DNA from: Mesostigma viride
Lineage: Eukaryota; Streptophyta; Mesostigmatophyceae; Mesostigmatales; Mesostigmataceae
Assembly: GCA_009746045.1 (NCBI GenBank)
Contig: RPFO01000645.1
Span: 1,381,193-1,445,192, forward strand
DNA length: 64,000 bases
Direction of reading: 5' to 3'
Under the pieces are notes generated by a model. That model made no database searches. It was not told the origin of the DNA and saw only the letters and a list, made by a program, of their open reading frames with translations. The position numbers were made by a program, and so were the translations under genes. This document shows, in pieces, positions 21,401-32,963 of this stretch (positions are counted from its first letter, which is position 1; every line of letters begins with the position of its first letter).

Positions 21401-24400
21401 ATGAGCGTGGAAGGGATTGATATGGCTTCACTTTTATTGTTCGTGGCTGAAGAACGCAGCCACCGAACCGCAACCTCGACGTATTACAGTCTTCAGCGAA
21501 AAACTTTGTTTTACTGTCGAGCCAGCTGACTTTGTTTTGCTCATTTGCTTGCTGTCTAATACTGCACCAAGGAAGTGAAACGCGACAGAAACAAAGCACT
21601 CAACCTTGTTGCAGGGCATCGGGGTCAGATACATAAATACATTTCACACACAAAGTGATCGTGTTTTATCGTTGGCCGCCACTGCAAATGGTGGGCGGGC
21701 TTTGGGCGCACCTTCACACGTCATTCGAGAACAGGCAGAGGCATGTATTTTGAGGAGGATGACACTGGTAACGGATGAGGGAGGCTGTGAGGAGAGCGAT
21801 GCAGGTGGCTCAGCGCAAGCACTGCTCGAAAATAATGGCGATGACTTCTGGGCCTGGGTGGTACAACTCGGAATCGATTGACAGCCAAAAGCCGTAGTAA
21901 TGAAGCTGACCCTGTATTCTTTTTTTAGCATGTCTCTAACCTTTCCACTTTTGAGCTTCGCAGATCCTTTTGACTTAGAAGGCCACACCATGTAGCGGTG
22001 AGCCAAGGTGAGCTAGACTTTTTGAGTTAGATCTAGCACTCTGTTCATGGCGAAGCACCCAACCATGGGTGGACTTGCATGCTCTGTAATGCAGACTTCC
22101 CATCAGCATATTTCGTCATTCCTGACTCTTGTGAAGCTGAAAGGCCAATAGAAAAAGTTTTGTGTATAGCCTTTGGAGTTAAGTATAAATTATAGAACCT
22201 CATAAGGCATCCTATTTAGTTTTTGTTCTCCCCCCAAAAAACGCTGGCATCCGCCCCCCACCCCCCCACACACACCTTGCCCGCTTCGCGGCCTCGGCCG
22301 GACCCCCTACCGAAACTTACCAGAACCCACCCCACCCCTTAGCAGAAACACTGCTGGATGACGAGCACGAGCTGTTCGAGGAGAGCCAGGTGGAGGATGG
22401 GTGGGCCTGTGCTTTGGTTGTTAATCTATCATAGTTTTGTTGAATGACAAACACGAGTAGTTGGAAGAGCTGGGTGGGTGGGCCGTTTCTTTCAAGTCTA
22501 TTACAGTAGAAGGTTCATCTCTATAGTGTCTATTGCATAGTGCCTATTGCATTATGGACACGAGCTGTTCAAGATGCTGGTTGGGTGGTCTCGGTCTGTA
22601 CTGTCTCTTCGAAGTAAATAGGCTACCCATACCGTGTGGCCCTGTCCCTTGCTCTGTATTCTCCATCCCTACCGGGCGCGTTGCCCCATGGTTCAGCGGG
22701 GCTTCCATCGCACCGTTCGCTTACTTTGTTCTTTACAAGTTGTTGACCTGCCTGTGTCTCACTCACTGGTTCACCTGCTTTGCGCCGTGTCCGGGCGGCC
22801 ACATGCCTGCCTGCCTGCCTGCCTGATCATTGCCTGCATGACGATGTGACCCCCCCACACGTGTGCCTGGCCCTCCCCCCCAGGCTCCATCTTCCTCTGC
22901 AACGAGACGGTGGCCATGCCCCAGGGTTCCAAGGAGGTGGACGCGGCGTACTGGCAACGCACGTGCTCCAAGACGGGGCGCACCCAGATGTGTGTGGAGG
23001 ACCACCCGCTGGGCAAGGACTTGGCGGTGGCCGATGAGGTGGGTGGGTGACCACCCGCTGGGTAAGGTGTAGTAGTGGCCGATGAGATGTGTGTGTGACC
23101 TAACGCTGGGCATGGGAGTAGTGGTGGCTGATGGTGGTGGCTGATGAGGTGGGTGGGTGACCACCCGCTGGGCAAGGGTGCAGTGGAGGCCGATGAGGTG
23201 GGTGGGTGACCACCCACGCACACCACACCCACACCCATGCACCCACCCACATATGTCTCCTTGCACCCTTTTCCCCATTCTGGTGCGTCCATGTGCCTCT
23301 GCGACGGTTTTTGGTTCTCCTTTGCGTGCCTGGCCCAGATGGGCTGCGGCGTCTTGATCGCTAGCATCACCCACCACTCTAGTTTTTACCCCACAACTCA
23401 ATTCCACCGGCTTTGCGATCCTTGACTCTCCTTACCTGCCCCTTTTCTGATAAATGCCAGTCCCCTTCCCCCTGGGCGTGGCCGCCCCCCCCACGGCCCC
23501 GCCTCCACCCCCTCCCTTCTCTACCGCATGCATGGCCACTTGTGCGCACACCAGTTTGACGGCGGCCAGAATCTGGGGCTCTTCTTCAAGGAGTTTGACA
23601 CCAAGGGCCGGTTCACGCAGCACGAGGGCATGCGCGTGGTGGCCAAGCGCATCGATCCCGACCCAAAGCTGCACATGAAGACAGGCACGGAGGCCTGCTT
23701 CTATAAGACATTTGTCCGCGAGGCAGCGATGGGGTGCCACCCGGGGGGGAGTGCGATCACTCAGCTGGTCAAGGAGTTCTTCCCAGCCTATTATGGCATC
23801 CACAGCCCGCTTACGTATAGTGTGAGTGACACACATTAGCTCGTGTGTAAAGCCATTTCTCAAGTATATTACAACATTACCTCAATATAAAATATTACTT
23901 AAGTGCATTCCACATATTTGACTCGCTGCATGGGATGGGATGAAGTGGGCACGGCTTGAGACGATCTGCGCAGGCCTGGGGGCAGGGAGAGTCGGGTCAT
24001 GTTGGTACATGGTGGCTTGCAGGTGAGGACACGTGTAATAGGAGTTCAGACACGCTGCTCATGAACGTGAGTGGCGTGTGGGGAGGTAGTTGGTTTTTCA
24101 GCGGCTCTGTTGGCGTCCATGGCCATGGTGTAGCCACGCGTTGGTAAGTCACGTCTCCCTCGCTAGTCCATCCGTGCGTGCTATGGGGACAAGACTAGGG
24201 TGTATTAGGGTGTGCGGGTGGGCTAGTATCTGAGTACATGAGAATCATGTCTGGGGCTGTTTATATCAATGATTTGTGGGCCAGTGTGCGGCGGTGCTAG
24301 TTGTGTGAAGCTGCATCCCCTGGGCGCTGTGTGAGAGTTTCGGAAACCGGAAGGAGGAACGTCACCAGATACGTTTGAGGGCGAGCGATTCCCCGACAGC

Positions 24401-27400
24401 CACTCTTACCCCTGCAAAGGCCACTGCCTGCATTGGTGCTGTGGTGGCCATTGCTTTCTTTAATTTTTGCTGTCGGGTTCGAGGGCAAGTAGTGCCGGCC
24501 CTGCTTTTCTGCTTGTGCTCGTGAGCTGTGATTTGTGCACGCGAGCCAAAATCTCGGTGCAGCATCGCTCACTCACCCAATCCCTCACTCACCTGCCTGC
24601 CATGGGCGCTGCGGCCTCCATTGATGGGTCCCTTCTCTCTTCTTCCTGCATCCGCTTCATCTCGTCCACAGGCCAAGAGCAAGCACCCTGACAGATACGC
24701 CGCCGACACGGAGCATGTAAGCGTCCGCCTCACATGGTGACCTGTTGGGTGGCTGTTGGTAACGGTGGCGGCTGTCAGTCCCGGGGTCGTGATGCGCAAT
24801 GAGCTTGGCGTGGTGGCCTGTTGGGGTGGCTGTTGGTAATTAGATTGATGCTTAAAGGGTCAAACAACGTGCCCGAGGCGTGTGCATGCTCCGCAGTCGC
24901 ATCCGCTGCGGCATGTGGACACACGCATACCATGATGGGCCGCGGACACACTTCAGGTTGTATAGTACTTGCAAAACCAGCAACCGCCGTGGGCCGGGGC
25001 CCCCACCACTGCACCATTTGGCCCTGTGTTGATGTCCTCGTTTTCATGCCCTGGGGTCAAGTGTTTAAGGCCACCGAACATCCCATGCTAGTAATCCTGG
25101 CCGGTGATTCTTCGTTGCCTGCCCACAGATACGTATCTCCCGGCTCCGCTGCTCTATGTTCCCTCCTGCGCACAGCACTTGGCCATCCCACTTGTCCCAG
25201 TGCCTGAGGTCTCGGGTGTAGAATGCGGGCCGGGGAAGCGCCTGCTCTTTCACATATGTCAGCATCTACGGTTTAGAACATGGGCCACACTTCATTCGGT
25301 GCATCAACTCTCCGGGACCGTCATTGCACCCATGGGTCGGGCCGCCATGTCCCCACAGATGCCACGTTCGCGCATGCATGTGCTGCCGCTTTGTTTCTTC
25401 GGCGTGGTTCTCTCCCCACGTGCACTCACCATTGGCACGTCCTCCTTCCTGTGCTGGCCGCCACTGCCCCTTCTCCCCTTCCCCCTCTTCTCCCCTTTTC
25501 CCATCTTCCGCCTGCCCGTTTGTCCCGCCTGCCACTTTCTCCTTTTCCCCTGTACCCCTTTTCCCCTTTTCCCGCCACCATCGCCGATGGCGCCAGATCC
25601 TGATGGAGAACATATTCTACGGTCTGAGGCACCCGTCGGTGCTCATTATTGACCCCAGGTACAGCGACAGCACTACGGCTTGGATTCGGAAAAAGTTGCA
25701 GTACAAGTTACGGCTCACGCACACGGTTGGGCAGTAGGGGTCTGTAGGATGGCTCCGTAGAGGAACCTGTGGGCGCATGCACCCATTGCGGCTCATGGCG
25801 GACCCAGGGCACGACGACAGCATTGCGGTCGACGCATGCAGCTTGGGCAGAACCAGCATGGCTATCGCACACGGTAGGGGTAGGTGTCAGTGGAGGTCCG
25901 CCGTGATGGAACTGTGGGGGGGCGTGCTCCCATGCACGTATGCGCGCTCCCATGCACGCGTGCACGGCTGCCGTGCGGCTCCCCGCGTGTAGTATCTGTC
26001 CTGGCCACCCTTGGTGGTCGCTTGGTGTTCGCGCACTGTGCGGCCCAGCAGCTTGCCCCTTATGCTGGCATGCAATATCTTGTACCGGATGCTCGGGTCA
26101 GGGGGCAATCATCGGCCTGCTGTCACGGCGTGCGTGCACCTCTTTGCTGAAGGCTTGCTATAGCCGGTACATCCCAGCGAAAGCACGCAATTTACAAGTG
26201 TTGAGATACTATTAGTACGGTCTGTCGTGATCTATTGATTAGACATAAATAGCCAGCATGTGATCCCTACCTGGTATTGTGGCAAGCCCCCTGCCCCGCC
26301 ACGCTTGATGTTCTAGTTCACCCTGCAGATGTTCTAGCTCCCTGAGTTTCGCCCCCCCTGCTGTAGGGTGTCCTAGTCTGCCCGTTCCCTTTCCGTTGTC
26401 TACATGTGCCCTTTCCTCCCATCGATTGGCATTTCGCTCCTCATTACAACGCATCCGCTGATGTTGACGGCTCGCCTGGAGACGTGCGGACCCGCCTCAT
26501 CGTGAGCGGCCGCTTGTGCTTGCTCTCTGCTCGCTCTCATCTCCCACCTCCAGCGTGATGGGCTGCTACCGCTGCGGCCTGGAGATCAAGGGCTACAAGG
26601 TACGCGCCGCACGCGTGGACCTGCAGATGATGTGTCTTGTTTATTCTTGCGACATGCTTTCTATCCATGCCCTACTGGCTCCCTTATTAGTCGCGCTAAT
26701 GCCCTATTCATTGCGCTCTCTCTCACTGCAAGGCAGTGCTCTACTGGAGTGGTGTCGTTGCCTTTCGTGTGCAATGTTGGGGCCACGGTGAAAGATGAAG
26801 GGGATGTCAAGAAAGGCAGAGCCTACTGGGTCGCCTAGCCGCAATGAAGGGCACTTATTCAGGGCACCTATTCAGCTTGTGATGGCCACCCGAAAGCCCC
26901 ATGTATGCTATCCTTGGTTACTCCATGTGATCCTGTATGTGATCCTTGGTCACTGTATGTGATCCTTGGTCACTGTTTGTGATCCTTGGTCACTGTATGT
27001 GATCCTTGGTCACTGTTTGTGATCCTTGGTCACTGTATGTGATCCTTGGTCACTGTATGTGATCCTTGGTCACTGTATGTGATCCTTGGTCACTGTATGT
27101 GATCCTTGGTCACTGTATGTGATCCTTGGTCACTGTTTGTGATCCTTGGTCACAGGTCCTTGGTCACAATTGCCTGCCCTCGTCGGAGCTTGGCCTTGGA
27201 TTCCTCAAATGCCTCAGAGGTAGCCCAGCGGATATCTCCTGCAGTGTAGGCTGCCCTGGGCCACCACCGTGACTCTGCCTTCCTGCACGTATTTTTGGTG
27301 ACAGCCCTTCGCCAATTAAAGCTTCCACGATTTTGCTGATGCGCCTCTTCATACTCTGCCCCTTCATCACGGCCATCGCTTCTATCCACACTGATCTTAC

Positions 27401-28762
27401 ACTTGCTTGCTTTTTACCATGTCCCCCTTCAATTCTTCCATGTCTGCGCGGGCGGGGGTGGCCAGATCTGGGAGCCGGAAAAGCGCGCGTACAAGATCGT
27501 GACCGAGACGGAGATCCGTGCGCACCTGGCGAGTACCAATGAGGAGGAGGGCCACCGCCAGGTCATGATGCAGGCGTTTGGGAGCTTCCTGGGGGACCCC
27601 AGGATGCAGACGCTGGTAGGTAGCGCACGGTGCACGCTGGCACATGCACGTTCTTGCTCTCGCTAGCGACACACAGGGTTGCGGCCACACGTTGTCAGGA
27701 GGCAATGCTGGTTCCCGCTTGTGCTGACTTGTGTGCTGAGGGCTGCGCTGGCGGTCTGTGGTGCTTCCTCCGCCAGTGGGGATGGGCCGCGTTAGCCCTA
27801 AGATACATGAAAGCATCTGTGGGGATGGCCGGGGCCAAAGATGGCAACGCTGCTGACCACAGTCACCGGCCCTAGCTAGCACTTGGCCGCGTGTTTCTCT
27901 GGTGGTTGTTGGGTTGTTGGGGAGACGAGGAAACATGTGCCTTGAAGCATGTGTGTCTGCCGTGCACAGCACCGTCCCTGCCAGCTCTTCCTCTGCTCAG
28001 ATGCCCGCTTCTTAACCGCACCCACCACCATGCTCACCCTCCCTCCACCGCGTGTCGTCGTGTGCCCCTCCCTCCCCTGCCCCCGCACACCATGTTCGTT
28101 GGGGACGCGCTCTTCGGAAACATTCTCTTTGTGCGTCCCCAAACTCCCTCCCGCCCCCACCCCCGCAGCTGCTGGCGCCTTTTGTCCAGAAGCTCAACCG
28201 CCTGGGCCAGCTGCTGCAGGAGATGCACCTGTCCAACTGGGGCGCGGTGCTGCAGGGCGTGAACCTACTGCTCATCTACGGGCTCAACCCAGTCACCAAC
28301 AAGCTGCAGGTGCGCGTGCGCCTCGTCGGCTTCGGCCACGCAATCGAGGAGCTAGGCGCCCCGAAGCTGTACGCAGCGACCTACTACGAGACGTTCAACC
28401 TGGTCGCCGCCACGTCGCGGTTGCAGAAGCGCGACGCGATGACGCGGCAGGAGAACGCGCGGCACGCGGCGCAGCGGACGTACGACGAGCGCAACGGGCA
28501 CAAGTCGTGGATATTCACGCGCGCGGGGCTCGAGGAGGATCAGCTGGTCATGGTCCCGGCCAAGATCGCGTGCGGGCTGGAAGAGGTGGGCAAGCGCATG
28601 GGCGAGCTGATCTACACGGGCAGCATTGCGATGAGCTCCTGCCAGGCGCAGTGCACGCTGGACTTCTGCCTCCCGCGGGAGAAGCGCGCGGCGATGAGCG
28701 GGTACGAGGGGCTCAAGCGCTCGGACGGGCTCGGCGCTGCCAATGGGGGCAAGGCAACCTGA
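18462..28762 (+). CDS. predicted secreted crystallin-like / inositol polyphosphate kinase-like protein, about ten exons
   Basis: Proposed exons are 18462-18962, 19033-19065, 20387-20570, 22884-23038, 23555-23821, 24672-24716, 25597-25658, 26554-26599, 27466-27615 and 28169-28762. Their phases fit and total 678 codons. Exon 2 could instead begin at 19020, and exon 7 could end at 25700. The N terminus has a signal-peptide pattern (basic start, [13 protein letters not shown] core, VGA-Q site). Then come [10 protein letters not shown] and FSEANFRG, the latter an exact F-x4-F-x-G Greek-key signature of beta/gamma crystallins. Exons 5-10 read like the inositol polyphosphate kinase family: [42 protein letters not shown] and NLLLIY. 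However, the DxKxG substrate motif is replaced by IIDPR or similar, and the catalytic DFAH by GFGH. It may be a pseudokinase; about 150 C-terminal residues are of unknown type. Confidence 0.65.
20029..20218. repeat. (ACCAAC)n hexanucleotide array
   Basis: About 31 nearly perfect CACCAA units lie in intron 2 of the IPK-like gene, ending about 170 nt before the exon 3 acceptor at 20387. Trinucleotide CCA/ACA-rich sequence continues almost to the splice site. The long ORFs read through it on both strands are repeat artefacts. Confidence 0.95.
20690..20818. repeat. tandem repeats carrying donor-like CTGGTAAGC
   Basis: About four units of 25-40 bp each consist of a C-rich run, GG(A/C)C, then CTGGTAAGC or CCGGTATGC. 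They lie just inside intron 3 of the IPK-like gene. The repeated GGTAAG matches a 5' splice site. Confidence 0.65.
22355..22600. repeat. degenerate duplications of the exon 3 end and donor
   Basis: Segments at about 22362, 22449 and 22560 resemble the exon 3 end at 20541-20580 (GACGAGCACGAGCTGTTCGA, then GGTGGGTGG) with decreasing similarity. They lie in intron 3, upstream of the exon 4 acceptor at 22884. Confidence 0.7.
23001..23215. repeat. tandem duplications of the exon 4 end and splice donor
   Basis: The block GACCACCCGCTGGGCAAGG ... GGCCGATGAGGTGGGTGGG, which spans the end of exon 4 and its donor at 23039, is repeated about four times with changes. Later copies carry in-frame stops or indels, so the first donor is taken as the real one. 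Confidence 0.8.
26926..27155. repeat. 20-bp tandem repeat
   Basis: About 11 units of TGTATGTGATCCTTGGTCAC, with TGTTTGT variants, lie in the intron between 26599 and 27466 of the IPK-like gene. Confidence 0.95.
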
Positions 28763-30725
28763 ACGGGGGGCACCAGGCACTAGAGTGTCACCTGGGGCGA
28801 AGGCCACCTGAGTGGGCATGCTCGATTCAAGCGGTTCTTGTGGAGAAACTTTGTTTCGGGCTTCTGTCTAAACCTGAGAATCAGCGGTAGCCGGTGAGGC
28901 CTGCCAACTTGGCTGAGCATTGTAATGAGCATGGCACTCATGGCACTTGGCACACATGTTTTTAGAGATGTGGTTTGGCCGTGCAACTTGGGGTTTTGCT
29001 TGGAGCTTCTAACGAGGCGTGTGCTCCAGTGCTCGATGGTGACCTGTTTGACAGCATGCAGGCAGTGGGCCATGAGGCTTGGTGTCATGCATGTGTGCAT
29101 GGACGACAATGTTTGCATGGAGATTCGTCAAATTTCGAGGTTATATAATTTCATTTGAGACTTCCGTCAATCACTCACACGCCTACATTGAAAGAATCCG
29201 TACAAGGTACACACTTATGAATGCTTTATTTTTCATCCCTGATTGATGCATAGGAAAAAGGGCCCAGGGGCCAATGGACATATTCTCTCGTTGCATGCAG
29301 GCCTTGCCTGATTCAAGGTAGGCAACATATTCTCGCTTATCAATTTAAGTCATTCCCGTGGTAAGTTGTATACAATCGCCGCCCATGCAAATTTCGCGGC
29401 GTCGTAACATTACGCGGGAGTGTAGAAGATAGTCTAGCAGCCCTCATGATCCTCCTCTGACGAACTATACGTACTATACTCGCATGTGACAGCTCTCATG
29501 GTCACCAAGCGCGATTCCGCCGCCTGCATGCAGCATCAAGGCCGCCCAAATCAAGTACGGGATTCGTACCAGATTCCCGATGCGGCACGGCTGCTGGCTA
29601 CATACATCAAGGATCGACAATGTCCAGCGCAGGCCAGAAATCGGGAGAATCTGGACCATGGTAGCTCACATATATGGGCAATGCGCGGCGCCGGTCAGTC
29701 CCGTACGTACACCTGGGTGATAGCATCCTATATAGCCGGTGAAGTGGATTTGTGTGGCCGGGCACCTCCTTGTCCATTCACGGGTGCTCCTCTCGTGTCG
29801 CAAGAAGCTGCATGACCGGCCTCTCCTGGACGCTGCATGGACGCCGACCTGACCCCTGCTCAGCAGCAGCAGCGACGCGACCTGCATGTGGCCGGAGTAC
29901 AGGTCTCCACCACAAGCAAAAACCGAAGTTAAGCACAAGGTACGTGTTCTGGAGGGGCGGGGACCTGATCGTCAACAACCAGCTGTGGAAGCCCCGGCCC
30001 CACGGGCTAGCCTCGTTACACCCATCCATGCTTGGGTGATGCAACTGGGACATGCATCACCATCCCATAGGGCGTCCCCAACATCTACTGCTCCAATTTT
30101 GGTACTTTTGAAATTCCATGCCTGGAGCGCAAAGTTTGCAATATATGTGCCGTTTGTAGCTCTAGCTCTATAATAACCTGACCAACCCCGCATTCCTCAA
30201 AGTAGCACTTGTTGCCTATTCTCAAATGTTATGCGAATCACATGATTAGGATCTGCTTCACGATTGCTATTGCTCGAGATTCAATTAAGAATGATTGAGA
30301 TCAATAAATGATGAACCAAATAAACCAAATTAGGCCACTTGACAAGTTCATGATCCATTTACATTGTACAATTAAGCGATTAATTAATTCATAAATCATA
30401 CATTACATGGGATACCCCCGTCGACGAGCTAGTGGTACGTACAATGAAACATTTGAGTTTGTAACATGTCTCCATGGATATATACATGTATGCTGGACCT
30501 CGCGCATCTCAGCCCTCTAAGAAATGTTATTTGAACTCAGGTCTAGATCTAAATATATACATGATCTGGATAATATTATACACTTCCTTAAAAGAGCATG
30601 AATCGAGCTTTACAATTCAGGACAAGGAACTCGTTTGCAAATCACGGCTGAAAGGCAAGTGCTCACAACGAAGCACGTGCTCTCAAGGCTGTCCACCTCG
30701 TCCAACCAAGCCCGGGCGAGCTGGC
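28763..30725. other. intergenic stretch, no gene called
   Basis: This is the 3' flank of the IPK-like gene. It holds a decayed relative of the 16.0-kb fold-back element near 29350-29425 (CGTGGTAAGTTG ... CGCGGCGTCGTAAC) and a third copy of the 65-bp dispersed repeat, inverted, near 29595-29675. No exon is recognised. Confidence 0.4.
29595..29675. repeat. dispersed 65-bp repeat, copy 3 (inverted)
   Basis: The segment contains CCAGCGCAGGCCAGAAATCG ... ACCATGGTAGCT, the reverse complement of the copies at 7.6 and 9.6 kb with a few differences. Confidence 0.75.
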
Positions 30726-31170
30726 CTACTGAACAGGTCTCTTCTTGGCCAAGTTCGTGAGCCGTTTCTCGACGTCTGTCGGAATGGTCAAGATGGCCTG
30801 GCGATTGTTAGCTGGGTTGACAACAATGGTGTGTTCGAACCCCGCGTCCATGCACAGGTAGCAATTGACCAAGTTTGGCTGTTCAGGTTGGGCATCGGCG
30901 TCCATTTTGAACATCGTCGCCATACCCGGAAATCTGTCCCAGTAGCGCACCCCCACCACCCATTGTCCCTTACGGAACAACTCCCTATCGACCTTGCCGT
31001 TTCTGTCGGCCACTCGCCTCACGAAAGTAGCGGCCACCTGATAAGGCTCCTGCAAGACTTCCGCTAGCCAATATGGATGATCTGGATCGTGGGACTCATC
31101 ACCAGAGTAGGACTCGACGGCAAAAATGTCTCGCAGCTTCAGTCTCCTTCCCATCATCGTCCTCTCTGCC
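30726..31170 (-). CDS. putative C-terminal exon of the transposase
   Basis: On the minus strand an acceptor-like CTACAG near 31175 opens a frame reading RLKLRDIFAVESY, PYWLAEVLQEPYQV, GQWVVGVRYWDRFPG, and a C-terminal part containing VNCYLCM and ILTIPTDVEKR. It ends with a stop at 30726. This resembles the C-terminal small domain (V-x-Y...PG-x-V...C-M) that follows the DDE core in related large transposases. The upstream exon 37945-38748 ends at a good donor (GAG|GTAATTAAG), so this is a plausible next exon. The link across the 6-kb insert is inferred. Confidence 0.5.
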
Positions 31171-31219
31171 TGTAGTCTGTTCAGTCGCGTCCCTGCGTGC
31201 CCCACTACAATACGGTTCG

Positions 31220-32035
31220 TAGGAGACGCGAAATGAGTGAGAATGTTACCCGAGCGGTAACGAGGATTTGCACCGTTGATTTTAACATATGTTTCTTTTT
31301 TTGCGCCATTTGGCGAGCATCGACTGGAGCCTGAACCTAGCGGGGGGAATCGTGCGGGGGAATCTTGCGGGGGAATCTTGCGGGGAAAAATTCCGAACGT
31401 GATTTTAGCGAAGTCCTACTACACTTTGCTTGGTACACGGTACTACAGTTTCGTCACTGAAAATTTTCTGTAGTTGCGTTGGTTTTTCGTACGTTCCGCT
31501 GAAATTTTTGTGTTCAGTGCCCAGATCACAATTTGATCCGGGCGCAAAATGATTGGCTGTACGGTACGAACCAAAAACGAAATTTTAGTATCTAAGTTCC
31601 GCAGCGCTTGCTGAATTTGCCCCGGAAGCCCGGGGGCACTTTCCCCGCTGAAAAAGGTGTCCGCGGAAGCGTATTGTAGTGCCCCCTTGTCCGTTTGGGT
31701 TCCTTTGCACTGGCTCCCCCAGTTTGTGGAGCTTCATCCGAGCACCTCCCACATTCCAGCCGTCCATGTCGGTCCACTCCTTTCGACAATCCCACCACCT
31801 TTCCTCGGCGCACGCACCGCCACAATAGCAGGAATACTGGCGCAGCATTAAGCGCGTCACATTCGACTTGTCCATGCGCCACCAGTGCGCCTTCTTCACT
31901 CCTTTGATTTCGCCGCGCCCTGGGCTGTAAGGAAGCACCTGCGCGTCGAAGACAAGATTTGCACAAGGGAAAGTTGAAGTTACGAGACCATCGAGCTAGT
32001 TGTGTTTTATTAAGCACTCCTGATCGCCAGGACTC
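31220..32035. other. probable transposase intron sequence
   Basis: No recognisable product. The ORFs at 31585-32056 on the minus strand lack family motifs. A short GGGGGAATCTTGCGG repeat occurs near 31340-31385. Confidence 0.35.
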
Positions 32036-32078
32036 CATAGCAATACCCCACCACACTCATCGAAAATGGCTGTGTTTG
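32036..32078 (+). repeat. 43-bp inverted repeat, left arm
   Basis: The arm starts CATAGCAATACCCCACC and is an exact reverse complement of 37835-37877. Weak similarity continues inward on both sides (ACCGGTTC-containing). The pair may be the ends of an inserted element or a relic of an inversion; no clear target duplication flanks it. Confidence 0.85.
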
Positions 32079-32525
32079 AGGGTATATTTTTCGCGACCGG
32101 TTCAGTCCTTTTCGGTCCCCAAGTACCGTCGAACCACAGCGCGGTACCTAAAATTTCGTAACGGAAACTGAAAGAACCGAAACTGTAGGATGTTGTCATG
32201 GACCGTCTGAAGGAATTTTGTCGCCCGTACGAGGGATTTGACGCACCGTACGAGGAGTTGTCATGGACCGTATCCGTCACCGTACGATGGAACCGCGAGT
32301 TATAGTGACCACCTGCCTCCGTGTCAGGGCAGGCAGGGAAGGAAGAGGCTATGGCACTCGTTTTAATATTAATCGAAGGGGAAATTTCGCCAAACGTGCA
32401 ACGTGCGTGCTCACATACGACTTTCGGTGGGTACCTAAAAGGAGTAAAATACTTGCCTCATGGCTTGTTCAAAGCCGACAGGGCGTACTGTGGGTGTACT
32501 GTATTCCTAAGGTGCAGATACTTAG

Positions 32526-32953
32526 CAAAGGTTTTCACCTTTGCGGAGTGTCTGATCAGAATATACGCTTGGCTGATTTCGATAGTACCGGCTACGCCCC
32601 CTTCTAAAGAAGGATTCAGCCGTGTTCAGCCCGTCTCACGGTGCGAGACTGAACAAGTCTCGCGTGCAGACACGTGTGTAGTACTCCTACACACAGATCT
32701 CGAGTGATTTATCTAGTACCAAATCCGAAAGGCTTGCATCACTCCCCGGACAGGAGAACTTTTGCGGATGACTGTAGGTGTAAGTTGGCGATGCCATGGT
32801 AACCGGAGACGTCCGTCCTATAGTCAGCAAAATTGGTGCGAGAGGTCCCCAGTTCGATTCCGGTCGGATTCATTTGCAGATCGCGTTTTCCGCGTTTTCC
32901 GCGGCCCGGCACTGAACGCAAAGGTTTTCACCTTTGCGGAGTGTCTGATCAGA
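32526..32953 (+). mobile_element. SINE-like element, longer copy
   Basis: The 428-bp element is flanked by the 10-bp direct repeat AGATACTTAG (32516-32525 and 32954-32963). It contains a tRNA B-box-like AGTTCGATTCC near 32853. The same 33-bp sequence (AAAGGTTTTCACC ... GTCTGATCAG) appears at its start and its end. A shorter inverted copy is at 59172-59463. Short non-autonomous elements of this kind are mobilised by LINE machinery; the tRNA origin is my inference. Confidence 0.75.
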
Positions 32954-32963
32954 AGATACTTAG

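Noticed and set aside
26926-27155. CRISPR-like array
   Set aside because: Units are contiguous 20-bp tandem repeats without spacers, inside a eukaryotic intron.
28352-28819. Minus-strand ORF of 155 codons
   Set aside because: It is the antisense shadow of the last IPK-like exon.
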